Positions 11,722-24,384 of a DNA stretch of 64,000 bases are shown here, piece after piece. The notes beneath the pieces are model-generated. The model did no database searches and was not told the origin of the DNA. It saw only the letters and a program-made list of their open reading frames with translations. Source of the stretch: Kosakonia oryzae (lineage in GTDB: Bacteria; Pseudomonadota; Gammaproteobacteria; Enterobacterales; Enterobacteriaceae); contig NZ_CP014007.2 of assembly GCF_001658025.2 (NCBI RefSeq), positions 1 through 64,000 of the forward strand, written 5' to 3'. Every line of letters begins with the position of its first letter. Within the stretch, counting starts at the first letter, position 1. The position numbers and the translations under genes were made by a program.

Positions 11722-13383
11722 ATGAGTGATATTGCGTTAACGGTAAGCGTACTGGCGCTGGTAGCCGTTGTCGGGTTGTGGATCGGCAACGTGAAGATAC
11801 GCGGCGTGGGTTTTGGTATTGGTGGTGTGCTGTTTGGAGGGATAATTGTCGGCCACCTTATAGATAAATTGGGTATCGCTATAAGCGGTCAGATACTGCT
11901 TTTTGTGCAGGAATTTGGCCTGATCCTGTTTGTTTATACCATCGGCATCCAGGTGGGACCGGGGTTCTTCGCTTCTTTACGCGTTTCTGGCCTGCGCCTG
12001 AATCTGTTCGCTGTTTTAATCGTTGTTCTCGGTGGTCTTGTCACCACCATTCTGTATAAACTTTTTGCCATTCCGCTGCCGGTGGTGCTGGGGATTTTTT
12101 CCGGTGCGGTCACCAATACGCCAGCGCTTGGCGCAGGGCAGCAAATCCTGCGTGATTTAGGCATTCCTGGCCCGCTGCTCGACCAGATGGGGATGAGCTA
12201 CGCCATGGCATATCCGTTTGGTATTTGCGGCATTTTGTTCAGTATGTGGCTGTTGCGCGTGTTATTTCGCGTTAATGTCGATGAAGAGGCGCGACAGCAC
12301 GACGCAACACTCAGCCATGGCACTTCACTGATCCGCACCATCAATATCCGCGTGGAAAATCCGAATCTCAATAATATGGCGATTCAGGATGTCCCCATTC
12401 TCAATAGCGACAAAATCATCTGCTCGCGTCTCAAACGGAATGATTTACTGATGGTGCCCTCGCCGGGCACGCTGATTCAGTCCGGCGATTTGTTGCATCT
12501 GGTAGGGCTTCCGAAGGATTTACATAACGCGCAGTTGGTGATCGGCAAAGAAGTTGATACCTCTTTGTCGACGCGCGGCACAGATTTGCGCGTCGAACGC
12601 GTGGTGGTGACCAACGAAAAAGTTCTGGGAAAAAAAATCCGCGATCTGCGCTTCAAGGAGCGCTACGACGTCGTGATTTCCCGCCTGAACCGCGCTGGTG
12701 TGGAGCTGGTTGCCAGCAGCGACGCCAGCCTGCAATTCGGCGATATCCTTAATCTTGTCGGGCGTCCGACGGCAATCGAAGCGGTGACTAACGAGGTCGG
12801 CAATGCGCAGCACAAGTTGCAGCAGGTACAAATGCTGCCGGTGTTTATTGGCATTGGGCTTGGTGTTCTGCTGGGATCGCTGCCGTTGTATATACCAGGG
12901 TTTCCGGCAGCGCTGAAGCTGGGGCTCGCGGGCGGACCGCTGATTATGGCGCTGATCCTTGGGCGAATTGGTACGATCGGCAAGCTGTACTGGTTTATGC
13001 CGCCCAGTGCGAACCTGGCACTGCGTGAGCTGGGAATTGTGTTGTTCCTGTCGGTGGTGGGGCTGAAATCCGGCGGTGACTTTATCGCCACGCTGACCCA
13101 GGGCGATGGAGTGAAATGGATGTGTTATGGCATCTTTATCACCGCAATTCCGCTGATCACCGTCGGTTTGCTGGCGCGAATGCTGGCGAAGATGAACTAT
13201 CTGACCCTCTGCGGCATGTTGGCCGGGTCGATGACCGATCCGCCAGCGCTGGCGTTTGCCAACGGCCTGCATGCCACCAGCGGCGCGGCGGCACTCTCGT
13301 ATGCGACGGTTTATCCGCTGGTGATGTTTTTACGTATTATCACCCCACAACTTCTGGCCGTACTGTTCTGGGGGATGGGTTAA
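11722..13383 (+). CDS. yidE: YidE, aspartate:alanine exchanger-family transporter
   Basis: Inner-membrane transporter of the AAE (AspT) family. Started at the ATG at 11722 ([18 protein letters not shown]) it has 553 residues, the E. coli length. It shows the family layout of two 5-6-helix membrane blocks (about 1-160 and 370-553) flanking two cytosolic TrkA-C (RCK_C) domains (about 200-370). The substrate is unknown. The last 54 bases overlap the 3' end of the convergent yidP. Confidence 0.95.
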   Translation: MSDIALTVSVLALVAVVGLWIGNVKIRGVGFGIGGVLFGGIIVGHLIDKLGIAISGQILLFVQEFGLILFVYTIGIQVGPGFFASLRVSGLRLNLFAVLIVVLGGLVTTILYKLFAIPLPVVLGIFSGAVTNTPALGAGQQILRDLGIPGPLLDQMGMSYAMAYPFGICGILFSMWLLRVLFRVNVDEEARQHDATLSHGTSLIRTINIRVENPNLNNMAIQDVPILNSDKIICSRLKRNDLLMVPSPGTLIQSGDLLHLVGLPKDLHNAQLVIGKEVDTSLSTRGTDLRVERVVVTNEKVLGKKIRDLRFKERYDVVISRLNRAGVELVASSDASLQFGDILNLVGRPTAIEAVTNEVGNAQHKLQQVQMLPVFIGIGLGVLLGSLPLYIPGFPAALKLGLAGGPLIMALILGRIGTIGKLYWFMPPSANLALRELGIVLFLSVVGLKSGGDFIATLTQGDGVKWMCYGIFITAIPLITVGLLARMLAKMNYLTLCGMLAGSMTDPPALAFANGLHATSGAAALSYATVYPLVMFLRIITPQLLAVLFWGMG

Positions 13384-14097
13384 TAGCGTGTCGGTATGAA
13401 TACGGCGCAGATGGTAATCCACCTGATACTCGCTGGTGTTGCGGAACATCACTGAGTAGTTAAGAAATTCGCCGCTGTCGCTGTAGGAGAGTGAAGTAAT
13501 ACGCAGCAGCGGCGTTTGTTCCGCCACGTTCAGCAAGCTGGCCACCTGTTTATCGGCCAGCACCGGTGTCAGGCTCTCGTAGTTACCACTGATGGTGATG
13601 CCGCATTCCTTCTCGATATAATCGAATTTCGACCCCTCCAGATGCCCCAATGACAGCGAACGGAACAGCTTCACCGGCATATAGCTGTCTTCCAGCATCA
13701 GCGGTTTTCCCTCCACGTAACGAACCCGCCGCGAGAAGTAGATCCGTTCGTTAATGTGTATGCGCAACTGGCTGGCAATGGCTGGCGGAGCGGGCATCAC
13801 TTCGAACTGCAAAACCTGACTCTGTACCTCTTTGCCCTGTCGGCGCAGCACTTCTACCAGCCCGGTCAGATTGGTGGTTTCATGATGAACATCTTTGCGT
13901 GCGACAAATGTCCCGCTGCCGTGACGGCGAACCACTAATCCCCAACCCACCAGCAGATCAACCGCCTTGCGAATCGTCATTCGCGCCACGCCAAACTCCA
14001 GCGCCAGCGCCTTTTCGCCCGGTAACGGGCTGCCGATATTGTAATCCGATGAATTGAGCCGCAGGCGTAATCGCTCGGCGATAGATTTGTAGATCAC
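13330..14097 (-). CDS. yidP: GntR-family (HutC/UTRA) regulator YidP
   Basis: Transcriptional regulator with an N-terminal winged helix ([42 protein letters not shown] near 28-51) and a C-terminal UTRA effector domain (about 90-235). It is 255 residues, somewhat longer than E. coli YidP because of a different C-terminal tail that runs into yidE. It is divergent from the alpha-glucoside PTS operon, which it very probably controls, as GlvR/YidP-type proteins do for their neighbours; the effector is likely a phosphorylated disaccharide (inference). Confidence 0.93.
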   Translation of the reverse strand: MIYKSIAERLRLRLNSSDYNIGSPLPGEKALALEFGVARMTIRKAVDLLVGWGLVVRRHGSGTFVARKDVHHETTNLTGLVEVLRRQGKEVQSQVLQFEVMPAPPAIASQLRIHINERIYFSRRVRYVEGKPLMLEDSYMPVKLFRSLSLGHLEGSKFDYIEKECGITISGNYESLTPVLADKQVASLLNVAEQTPLLRITSLSYSDSGEFLNYSVMFRNTSEYQVDYHLRRIHTDTLLTHPPEQYGQKLWGDNT

Positions 14098-14190
14098 CTG
14101 TAGACCTCTCTGCCCCCGTCAGCGGGAGCATTGCCTCTGAATATGTCCATGTTTTTCCTGAAAAGTAGACCTGAGCGCATGAAATAAAAC

Positions 14191-14206
14191 CATGAAAGCG
14201 ATCACG
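14191..14206 (+). promoter_or_regulatory. Possible CRP site upstream of the alpha-glucoside PTS operon
   Basis: CATGA-N6-TCACG resembles the CRP consensus TGTGA-N6-TCACA (3/5 and 4/5). It is centred about 120 bases before the PTS start. Catabolite control of such an operon is expected, but the left half is weak. Confidence 0.35.
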
Positions 14207-14272
14207 AATCGCAGCGGCGCGCCATGTTGGCGCGGCGGCGGCTTCTTATGCTGCTCACAGGCCCACAAAAAA

Positions 14273-14298
14273 CCTACAAGGCCTCTACCCCCTACAAG
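14273..14298 (+). promoter_or_regulatory. Direct repeat CCTACAAG, candidate YidP operator or promoter element
   Basis: CCTACAAG occurs at 14273-14280 and 14291-14298, 18 bases apart, just upstream of the PTS ribosome-binding site. TAGACCT also occurs twice (14101-14107 and 14166-14172). The spacing suggests binding on one helix face; which protein binds is inferred from neighbourhood only. Confidence 0.35.
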
Positions 14299-14319
14299 TT
14301 GTTACATGAGGATTCTATG

Positions 14320-17255
<2,936 letters not shown>

Positions 17256-17264
17256 TTCTCCTGT

Positions 17265-17285
17265 CCGGCACCTTCAGGGTGCCGG
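17265..17285 (+). terminator. Probable terminator after aglB
   Basis: CCGGCACC / GGGTGCCGG stem with TTCA loop, 9 bases after the stop; only a short CTTTCC follows, so intrinsic termination may be partial. Confidence 0.5.
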
Positions 17286-17417
17286 CTTTCCATTGCGTGA
17301 AAGAGTCGAAAAGCGTCAGTTTATCCGCTACTTTGAAGGCCAAGCCGGATCGGTTTTCCCTTTACCGCTGCAAGAAAGGGCAATGCCGGCAGGGTTATCA
17401 ACGTGGAAGGAGAACAG

Positions 17418-17765
17418 ATGAAAATTTCCCGCGTCGGTGAAGCGCCGGACTACCGCTTCTCGCTGGCGAATGAGCGCACTTTTCTTGCCTGGATCCGCAC
17501 CGCTCTGGGGTTTCTCGCGGCGGGCGTTGGGCTGGACCAGTTAGCGCCGCAGTTCGCTACGCCGCTGATCCGTGAAGTGCTGGCGCTGCTGCTGTGTCTC
17601 TTCTCCGGCGCGCTGGCGCTCTATGGCTATCTGCGCTGGCTGCGCAATGAAAAAGCGATGCGCCTGAAAGAAGATCTGCCCTATACCCGCGTGCTGATGG
17701 TAATAAGCGTGGCGCTGCTGGTGGTTGCGCTGGTGGTGATGGTGCTGGTGTTCTATGCCGGATAA
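17418..17765 (+). CDS. yidH: YidH, DUF202 inner-membrane protein
   Basis: Small membrane protein of 115 residues with three hydrophobic helices (about 25-45, 50-72, 90-113). The DUF202 motif is present at the front (RFSLANERTFLAWIRTALGFLAAGVGL). The start at 17418 has AAGGAG 4 bases upstream; the open frame begins 5 codons earlier. No biochemical role is known. It overlaps yidG by 11 bases, forming the yidH-yidG-yidF unit seen in E. coli. Confidence 0.94.
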   Translation: MKISRVGEAPDYRFSLANERTFLAWIRTALGFLAAGVGLDQLAPQFATPLIREVLALLLCLFSGALALYGYLRWLRNEKAMRLKEDLPYTRVLMVISVALLVVALVVMVLVFYAG

Positions 17766-18105
17766 CCGCAAAGCCCGGCGCGAAACGGATCCTGGCCTGC
17801 AACCGGAACGAACATCGCTGGCATGGTTGCGCACGCTGTTCGGCTACGGCGCGCTGATGGCGCTGGCGGTCAGGCATAACTGGCAACATTCGGGCATGCC
17901 TTTCTGGATCTCGCTCATCATTCTGGCGTTGGCCGCGTTACTGCTCTGGCGCTACACCCATAAGCGTATCTTAATGGACGTCAATAAAAGCGATTTCGCC
18001 TTGCCCGGCGCAATACGTGACAAATTATTGATCTCCCTCGCGGTGCTTTCCCTCGCATTACTGTTTGCTGTAACGCATATCCGTCAGCTTATTCTTATCT
18101 TGTGA
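17755..18105 (+). CDS. yidG: YidG, DUF202 inner-membrane protein
   Basis: Second DUF202 protein of the pair, 116 residues, carrying the same LQPERTSLAWLRTLFGYGAL signature and three predicted helices. The frame overlaps the 3' end of yidH. Function unknown; the two probably form a heteromeric membrane complex (inference from conserved pairing). Confidence 0.93.
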   Translation: MPDNRKARRETDPGLQPERTSLAWLRTLFGYGALMALAVRHNWQHSGMPFWISLIILALAALLLWRYTHKRILMDVNKSDFALPGAIRDKLLISLAVLSLALLFAVTHIRQLILIL

Positions 18106-18115
18106 GGATGTTTGC

Positions 18116-19237
18116 ATGCCAGGCTGCCACGTTATGGCTAAGCCCGCCAGTTCACGCTGCAACCTTAACTGCCGCTACTGTTTTTACCTCGAAAAACCGC
18201 AGCAAAATGTTATGGATGACACCACGCTGGAGGCATTTATTCGCCAGCAGATCGACGCCCAGCCGGGCGAAAAAGTGCCGTTTGCCTGGCAGGGCGGCGA
18301 ACCGACGCTCTGCGGGCTGGAATTCTTTCAGCGCGTTGCCGCCCTGCAAAAAAAGCATGCCAACGGCAAACGTATTGAAAATGCCTTCCAGACGAATGGC
18401 CTTCTGCTGAATGAGGAGTGGTGCCGCTTTTTTCACGACCACGGCTGGCTGGTAGGCGTTTCCATCGATGGCCCGGCGGATTTGCATGATGCTTACCGTG
18501 TGAACCGCAGCGGCAAACCATCACATGCGAAAGTGCTTACTGCCATTGCGACACTGAATAAACATCAGGTCGAGTACAACCTGCTGTGCGTCGTCAATAA
18601 TCTCAATAGCCAGCAGCCGCAACGCCTGTATCGCTATTTACGCGCGCTCGGAACGCCGTTTTTGCAGTTTATTCCGTTGGTGGAGCAGGACGCGCAGGGG
18701 CGCTTGTCTGCCGAATCAGTCAGCGGCGAAGCCTGGGGAAACTTTCTTACCACGATATTCGACATATGGGCGCGGGAAGATATTGGCCGCGTTTACGTGC
18801 AGTTATTTGACTCCACGCTCGGCGTCTGGAGCGGCTATCCGTCGCAAATGTGCAGCTTTGGCGAGACTTGCGGCCACGCTTTTGCGCTGGAGGCGAACGG
18901 CGATCTCTACCAGTGCGATCACTATGTCGCCCCGGATTACCGGCTGGGCAATCTGCATCAGATTCCGATTAAAACCCTCAACGCCAGCCACGAAGCTGCC
19001 GCTTTCGGGCAGAGTAAAAAAGCCAGCCTCAGCGAAGCCTGCCTGCGTTGTGACATGCTGCGTTTTTGCCGGGGCGACTGCCCGAAGCACCGCATCGTCG
19101 AGGGAAGAAGCGCGCTGTGTCACGGTTATCACCACTTTTTTAGCCACAGCGCGCCGCATATGCGCGTGATGCGCGATCTGCTGCGCCAACGGCGCTCCCC
19201 TGTTGAGCTGATGGCCTGGCTACGCCAGAGCGGCTGA
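18116..19237 (+). CDS. yidF: Anaerobic sulfatase-maturating enzyme homologue YidF (radical SAM/SPASM)
   Basis: Radical-SAM enzyme of the anSME class, which converts an active-site Cys or Ser of sulfatases to formylglycine. The 373 residues include the cluster motif CNLNCRYC (Cys15, Cys19, Cys22). The C-terminal SPASM domain has the expected extra cysteines (CSFGETCGHA, QCDH, CLRCDMLRFCRGDC, LCHG) for two auxiliary 4Fe-4S clusters. GAGGA precedes the ATG at 18116. E. coli yidF is a short form beside the sulfatase yidJ; here the gene is full length and no sulfatase is nearby. Confidence 0.9.
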   Translation: MPGCHVMAKPASSRCNLNCRYCFYLEKPQQNVMDDTTLEAFIRQQIDAQPGEKVPFAWQGGEPTLCGLEFFQRVAALQKKHANGKRIENAFQTNGLLLNEEWCRFFHDHGWLVGVSIDGPADLHDAYRVNRSGKPSHAKVLTAIATLNKHQVEYNLLCVVNNLNSQQPQRLYRYLRALGTPFLQFIPLVEQDAQGRLSAESVSGEAWGNFLTTIFDIWAREDIGRVYVQLFDSTLGVWSGYPSQMCSFGETCGHAFALEANGDLYQCDHYVAPDYRLGNLHQIPIKTLNASHEAAAFGQSKKASLSEACLRCDMLRFCRGDCPKHRIVEGRSALCHGYHHFFSHSAPHMRVMRDLLRQRRSPVELMAWLRQSG

Positions 19238-19238
19238 T

Positions 19239-20555
19239 TTAGCGAGCTTGCGCCAGATAGTGCGCCATCTCATCGGCGGGCACCATTCCGCCGCCGGTGG
19301 CCCATACCAGATGGGTGGCTTGCGCCAGTTGTTCCGGGCTAAAGCCGTGCAGTTGATGATAGCCGCTGTCGCTGCAAATTCGCTGCGGCCCGGACATTCC
19401 CGCCAGCGCCGATGGCTCCAGTTGAATGCCCTCTTCCTGCGCCAGCCAGCCGAGCTGCTGGAAAAGCGTGTTGTCATCAACGGTGTAGAAGCCGTCCAGC
19501 AGGCGCTCCATTGCCCGTCCGACAAAGCCGGAAGCGCGCCCGACCGCCAGACCATCGGCCGCCGTCTGGTTATCAATCCCCAGATCCTGCACCGCAATGC
19601 CGTCATGCAGCCCGGTATACACGCCCAGTAACATACAGGGAGAATGCGTCGGTTCGGCAAAAATGCAGTGTACCGCGCCGCCGAATGCCAGCTTCAGACC
19701 AAAGGCGACACCACCAGGACCGCCGCCGACGCCGCACGGCAGATAGACAAACAGCGGATGCGCGTTATCCACCACTTTGCCAAGCTGCGTGAACTGATCT
19801 TTCAGGCGCTGTCCGGCGACGGCATAGCCCAGAAAAAGGGTGCGGGAGTTCTCATCATCAATGAAAAAGCAGTTCGCATCCGCTGCCGCCGCTTTGCGCC
19901 CTTGTTCAACGGCCACGCCGTAATCTTCGGCATACTCCACCACGTTTACGCCGTGGCTGCGCAGTAGCGCTTTTTTCCATGCCCGGGCATCGGCCGACAT
20001 ATGCACCGTGACGCGAAAACCGAGCCGCGCGCTGATAATCCCAATCGATAACCCCAGATTTCCCGTCGAGCCAACGGCGATGCTGTACTGGCTGAAGAAA
20101 CGGGCAAACTCAGGCAACAGTAGTTTGCTGTAATCGTCATCTGGCGTCAGTAATCCGGCCGCACAAGCCAGTTTTTCCGCGTGGGTCAGCACTTCATAAA
20201 TGCCGCCGCGCGCTTTAATAGAACCGGAAATCGGCAAATGGCTGTCTTTTTTCAGCCACAGCTCGCCGATGATATCCGGGCCGAGACGGCGCTGCATTGC
20301 CGGGATCGGAACCACGTCAGATTCAATCATGCCGCCGCTTGCCGCCGTTTCCGGGAAAGCCTGAGCGATAAACGGCGCGAAGCGGGCAAGCCGCGCGTGG
20401 GCTTCGCTAACATCCTGTTGTGTCAGGCCAACATGCGGCAAAGCCCGGGCAACGGAGGTACTATTAGGGTTAAACCACTGCGTTTCTTTCAGCGCGATCA
20501 ACTGCTCTATAAGCGGAAACTGCTGGATGAGTTTCTGAATGTCGGCGTTTTTCAT
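19239..20555 (-). CDS. dsdA: D-serine dehydratase
   Basis: PLP enzyme that deaminates D-serine to pyruvate and ammonia, detoxifying D-serine. It has 438 residues. The PLP lysine is Lys114 in SGSIKARGG, and the glycine-rich phosphate loop is CGVGGGPGG. It ends one base after yidF on the opposite strand. The usual partners dsdX (permease) and dsdC (LysR activator) are not adjacent. Confidence 0.97.
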   Translation of the reverse strand: MKNADIQKLIQQFPLIEQLIALKETQWFNPNSTSVARALPHVGLTQQDVSEAHARLARFAPFIAQAFPETAASGGMIESDVVPIPAMQRRLGPDIIGELWLKKDSHLPISGSIKARGGIYEVLTHAEKLACAAGLLTPDDDYSKLLLPEFARFFSQYSIAVGSTGNLGLSIGIISARLGFRVTVHMSADARAWKKALLRSHGVNVVEYAEDYGVAVEQGRKAAAADANCFFIDDENSRTLFLGYAVAGQRLKDQFTQLGKVVDNAHPLFVYLPCGVGGGPGGVAFGLKLAFGGAVHCIFAEPTHSPCMLLGVYTGLHDGIAVQDLGIDNQTAADGLAVGRASGFVGRAMERLLDGFYTVDDNTLFQQLGWLAQEEGIQLEPSALAGMSGPQRICSDSGYHQLHGFSPEQLAQATHLVWATGGGMVPADEMAHYLAQAR

Positions 20556-20715
20556 CGGTTCATTTTCGTAAGAATCGGAGCGTTAAAGAAAACAGGAATC
20601 GGCCAACGGTGCAAGTGGGCCGCGGTTTTGAGAATTTATTACGTATTGCTGCTACACGTGTAAACGCAAGCATGCTAAATACATGTATTCATCCCTGATT
20701 TTCACAAGGTCAACT

Positions 20716-21804
20716 GTGTTAAAACCACTGATTGCAGTTGTTATGCTGTTAGCGGGAACCTCTGCGTTTGCCGCTGATACTCCGCTGACGGCGGCGCAAT
20801 ATGCGCAAAAGCTGGGGGTGGGGATGGATGTCGACTGGGCGCGTACCGATCGGGGTATCCGCGAGTTCGACCCGCTGATTGTGCGTGATTTCTACGACGC
20901 CGGTATCCGTCATGTGCGCATTCGCGTTGCCGATAATATGACGGAAGCGCGGCTTATCCACCTGCGTAAACTGGTGGAGGCCTGCGAACAGTATGGGGTG
21001 ATTCCGATAATTGCCTATCAGGCAGACAGCTTCAAAGCCGATCCGGATGCCAAAAACGAAGCGCAGCTGGTGGCGTGGTGGTCAACGGTAGCGAACTTTT
21101 TCGGTACCGGGCACCCGATGCTCGGTTTTGATGTGATTTATGAACCGGCTGACAAACTTAACCGCGATTTGCCTGCCCTGAATCGCGCTTATGAAAATGT
21201 CGTGCGCACCCTGCATGATGTCGACGCTCAACGCATGATTTTTATTGCCCCGCGTATGCGCGCCGCGCCGGAAGATCTCTCCTCGCTGAAACTGCCGCCG
21301 CACAGCCAGAACTATTTGTTGGCTGAGTGGCACATTTTCCCGTGGGGGCCGCTGAAAAATAACGGTAAATATCCGTGGACATCGGGCACGGCGGCGGAAA
21401 AAGCCACCATCCGCGCGCGGATTAATACGGCGGTGCGCTGGCAGCAGAAATCCGGGCATGCCAGCTGGGTTGGCGGCTGGGCGGTAGGCGAATCCATTAA
21501 AAACGCGCCCACCGAATCGCAAATGGCTTTCGCCCGGTTTATGGCCTGCGAACTGAATAAGGTAAAAATTCCTTATGCTATCAATACCGATACGCAATTT
21601 TATGACGGGGAAGAGGGCGCATGGCGGCCAGGGCCGGAGCCGTTACTGAAAATGATGATTGCGCCGGAGTGCGACAAGCCCGACGCGAGGCCGGGCCATC
21701 ATGAGGTTAAATCACCGGTTCATGGCGAGAAAAACGCGTCGCCAGCGGCAGCCAGCACAACAGAATTAAAAGCCCCGCCAGCGTCATCAGCATCCCAAGG
21801 CTAA
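20716..21804 (+). CDS. Secreted GH5-like glycoside hydrolase, atypical catalytic motif
   Basis: Predicted exported (beta/alpha)8 hydrolase of the cellulase GH5 type, 362 residues from the GTG at 20716. This start gives a clean signal peptide (MLKPLIAVVMLLAGTSAFA) and has AAGG 6 bases upstream; an ATG at 20683 in frame has no ribosome site. The usual acid/base motif NEP is replaced by YEP (Glu143, in GFDVIYEPAD), and the nucleophile region reads GGWAVGES (Glu259). The substrate is unknown. The last 98 bases overlap the convergent emrD. Confidence 0.8.
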   Translation: MLKPLIAVVMLLAGTSAFAADTPLTAAQYAQKLGVGMDVDWARTDRGIREFDPLIVRDFYDAGIRHVRIRVADNMTEARLIHLRKLVEACEQYGVIPIIAYQADSFKADPDAKNEAQLVAWWSTVANFFGTGHPMLGFDVIYEPADKLNRDLPALNRAYENVVRTLHDVDAQRMIFIAPRMRAAPEDLSSLKLPPHSQNYLLAEWHIFPWGPLKNNGKYPWTSGTAAEKATIRARINTAVRWQQKSGHASWVGGWAVGESIKNAPTESQMAFARFMACELNKVKIPYAINTDTQFYDGEEGAWRPGPEPLLKMMIAPECDKPDARPGHHEVKSPVHGEKNASPAAASTTELKAPPASSASQG

Positions 21805-22891
21805 ACTGGCCGTTCTGCGGCAACTGTGAAGAGAGCCACGCCAGGCCGCCGGATCCGATGTTCTGCAACCCGCCAACCAGCGCGCCCGCGGTGCCCGCCA
21901 GAAATGGGAATGGCTCCATCGCGCCGCTGGTCGCCAGCGGGAACAGCATCCCGGCGCCGAAGAAAAACAGCGCGGCGGGCACGATCAGCGTCCAGATATT
22001 CATCACCCCGACAATGCCCGGGATCCACATCATCAGACCGGCCGCCAGGCAGCAGATCACCGACTGCCACATCAACGAGGTAAAGCGCTTGTTCTGCCGC
22101 CCGGCAAACCACGCGCCGAAAAAGGCCGCTGGCACCGGCAGAATAAACAGGACGCTGACCGTCATGCTGTTCAGGCCCAGCACGCCGCCCATCAACACGC
22201 CCGAGCTGGCTTCAAAGACCGCAATTCCGGCCAGACCGCCAATCAGCATCAGCAGATAACAATTAAATGCGCCATTGCCGAACAGGGTTTTGTAGCTGGC
22301 CAGCAGGCGGATGCGCGGCGCGTCTTTGGGCCGGGTTTCCGGCATCCAGCGCGCCATACTCCAGGTGACGACCAGGCACAGCACCAGCAAAAAGATAAAA
22401 CAGGCGCGCCAGTTAAACAGCGTATTCAGCACACCGCCGATCAGCGGCGCAAGCAGCGGGCTAACCAAAATCCCCATATTCAACAAACTGTTAGCGTGAC
22501 GCAGTTCCGTACCGGCATACAGATCGCGCGGCAGCGTGCGCGCCATCACGCCGCCCACGCCGGTGCCGATGCCCTGTAAGGCGCTGGCCAGAATTAATAT
22601 CGACAGGCTGTGCGTGGTAATGGCGATCAGTGTTGCCAGCAAAAAGATGCTCATCCCGGCAAGGATCACCGGGCGGCGACCGACTCTGTCTGCCAGCGGG
22701 CCATAGAAGAGCTGGGAGACGCCGTAAGTCAGCAGATACGCTGCCATAACGCTTTGTACCACGCCTTCGCGAACATTCAGGGTGAGCGCCATATCCGCTA
22801 TCGCCGGGATATAGATGGTTTGCGCCATCTGCCCGACAGCCACCAGAAGCACCAGCATCAATAACAAATTGACGTTTCTCTGCCTTTTCAT
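21707..22891 (-). CDS. emrD: Multidrug efflux MFS transporter EmrD
   Basis: Proton-driven drug:H+ antiporter of the 12-helix DHA1 family. The 394 residues begin MKRQRNVNLLLMLVLLVAVGQM as in E. coli EmrD. Motif A-type GPLADRVGRRPVI is between helices 2 and 3, and motif C-like GIGTGVGGVMARTLPRDLY in the fourth to fifth helix. It is located between dsdA and the tisB/ilvBN block as in E. coli. Its 3' end overlaps the GH5-like gene by 98 bases. Confidence 0.96.
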   Translation of the reverse strand: MKRQRNVNLLLMLVLLVAVGQMAQTIYIPAIADMALTLNVREGVVQSVMAAYLLTYGVSQLFYGPLADRVGRRPVILAGMSIFLLATLIAITTHSLSILILASALQGIGTGVGGVMARTLPRDLYAGTELRHANSLLNMGILVSPLLAPLIGGVLNTLFNWRACFIFLLVLCLVVTWSMARWMPETRPKDAPRIRLLASYKTLFGNGAFNCYLLMLIGGLAGIAVFEASSGVLMGGVLGLNSMTVSVLFILPVPAAFFGAWFAGRQNKRFTSLMWQSVICCLAAGLMMWIPGIVGVMNIWTLIVPAALFFFGAGMLFPLATSGAMEPFPFLAGTAGALVGGLQNIGSGGLAWLSSQLPQNGQFSLGMLMTLAGLLILLCWLPLATRFSRHEPVI

Positions 22892-23068
22892 GTCGATGAT
22901 TACTTTTAAAAAATGGAAGATTAAAGAATATATGGCTGCGATAAAGCCTTAATTCCGGAGAAATCTAGCACAGCCAGATGACAGAACCACAATTATCCGG
23001 TGCAAAGACAGGCAGGAGAGAGGCAGGTTTTATAGACAACATTCGGCAACTTTTGTTGCCAGTAAGTT

Positions 23069-23902
23069 TCAGGAAAGGCGCAGCAGTATCGCGCCAGCGG
23101 CAATGCCACAAGCGGCAGCAATCCGCAGCCCGGCAACCTGCTCTTTGAGAAGAACAAAGGCAATCAGCGCGCCGAACAGAATTGAGGTTTCGCGCAGCGC
23201 AGCAACCACCGCCAGCGGCGCTTGCGTCATTGCCCACAGCGCCAGGCCGTAAGAACCCATGGTGCCGATGCCGCCGGGAATGCCCTTTTTCCAGTTGGCG
23301 AGCAGATAACGCGTCACCTCTTGCCGCCGCGCCAGCATTGCCCAGAACAACAGGCAAAAACCGTTGAGGAAGAAGGTCCATAATGTGTAACCCAGCGCAG
23401 AACCGGCAAGACGAACGCCGGTGCCATCGACCAGCGTGTAACCCGCGATAAACCCCGAATTAATCAGTGCCAGCCAGATCCCTTTGCGGGACCGCGTGCG
23501 TCCGTTAAACGCCATCGCCAATATCGACAGGCAGATCACGGCAATACCGCCCCACGCCACGCCAGAAAGTGAATCGCCGAGGATCAGCACGCTGACAAGC
23601 GCCACCAACAGCGGCGCGGTGCCGCGCATCAGCGGATAGGTCTGGCTCATATCCGAAACCTGGTACGTTTTCGCCACCAGCACCGTGTAAACCACCTGCA
23701 ACGCGCACGAGACGGCAAGATAAGGCACGCTGGCGAGCGTCGGCTGTGGTGAGAAGGGTAACAAAATCAGTGCGATCAGCGCAGCGGAACCGCTAACGGC
23801 AATCGCCGAATAGAGTTTGTCGCTGCCGGATTTCACGATGGCATTCCAGCTGGCATGAAGCAGAGCGGCAAACAGCAAAATGCAGAAAACGGAGAGTGTC
23901 AT
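23069..23902 (-). CDS. EamA-family (DMT) transporter
   Basis: Ten-helix drug/metabolite transporter with two tandem EamA repeats (about residues 1-130 and 140-277). The ATG at 23902 (MTLSVFCILLFAALLHASWNA) begins directly with the first helix and gives 277 residues. The frame is open 20 codons further upstream, but the extra segment is not membrane-like; none of the candidate starts has a strong ribosome site. The substrate is unknown. Confidence 0.85.
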   Translation of the reverse strand: MTLSVFCILLFAALLHASWNAIVKSGSDKLYSAIAVSGSAALIALILLPFSPQPTLASVPYLAVSCALQVVYTVLVAKTYQVSDMSQTYPLMRGTAPLLVALVSVLILGDSLSGVAWGGIAVICLSILAMAFNGRTRSRKGIWLALINSGFIAGYTLVDGTGVRLAGSALGYTLWTFFLNGFCLLFWAMLARRQEVTRYLLANWKKGIPGGIGTMGSYGLALWAMTQAPLAVVAALRETSILFGALIAFVLLKEQVAGLRIAAACGIAAGAILLRLS

Positions 23903-23975
23903 GGTGGCCCGGGCGAGTGAGTTGTCAACAAAATGTAACATGCCGACCGCAGCGGATACCATATTAGCGGTGTTA

Positions 23976-24001
23976 AAGAGGGGCGGTTGCCCGCCCCTCT
24001 T
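23976..24001 (-). terminator. Terminator of the tisB transcript
   Basis: Perfect 11-bp stem AAGAGGGGCGG / CCGCCCCTCTT with a 4-base loop, 20 bases downstream of the tisB stop on the minus strand. Confidence 0.8.
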
Positions 24002-24021
24002 TGGTGCGGCTTGAACCTGAA

Positions 24022-24111
24022 TTAACGCAGGAATTTCAGGACAGCTTCAAGCAGTTGCAACAAAGCAACAATGAGTTTCAGGATCAGAATAAACAGTTCC
24101 ATTCCGCTCAT
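24022..24111 (-). CDS. tisB: SOS-induced membrane toxin TisB
   Basis: A 29-residue peptide, MSGMELFILILKLIVALLQL then LEAVLKFLR, which aligns with E. coli TisB: the same length, an ILILKLIVA core, QLL(D/E)AVLK and a basic end. TisB inserts into the inner membrane, dissipates the proton-motive force and promotes persistence after DNA damage. It is on the minus strand with ribosome site GAGGAG 6 bases upstream. A LexA operator lies about 195 bases upstream, and the antitoxin RNA IstR-1 is divergently encoded; the whole architecture matches E. coli. Confidence 0.93.
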   Translation of the reverse strand: MSGMELFILILKLIVALLQLLEAVLKFLR

Positions 24112-24182
24112 ACGCGTCTCCTCTGGTTCAGGAGCACCGGCTGGCTTACCTTTCCGCTGCCTGTTGTCAGCCGTGTTGTTGG

Positions 24183-24196
24183 CGTAACGCAGTGTG
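24183..24196 (-). promoter_or_regulatory. IstR-1 target site in the tisAB mRNA leader
   Basis: The plus strand reads CGTAACGCAGTGTG, identical to 24425-24438 inside IstR-1. The tisAB transcript (minus strand) therefore contains a perfect 14-nt complement, extendable by GTTG across one mismatch. It lies about 70-85 nt upstream of the tisB start, as expected for the ribosome standby site that IstR-1 blocks in E. coli. Confidence 0.85.
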
Positions 24197-24305
24197 CTCA
24201 CTTAGGGGTTAAGGCGCTGACGGCACCACCCGTTTCAGCCAGGACTTCTTTGCGCCGTAGAGTTGCGGCCCCTGCACACCGATTAGCAAGGTCAGTATAT
24301 ATTAA

Positions 24306-24325
24306 CACTGTTTATATATACAGTA
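24306..24325. promoter_or_regulatory. LexA operator of tisAB
   Basis: CTG-TTTATATATA-CAG with CA and TA flanks fits the LexA box TACTGTATATATATACAGTA with two differences. It overlaps the expected -35 region; a minus-strand -10 hexamer TATACT lies at 24294-24299. It gives SOS control of the toxin. Confidence 0.9.
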
Positions 24326-24384
24326 TTTATTGGACGAAATTTTGACCTTGATCCATACTCAATGCGGGAAAAAACGCCTGAAAA

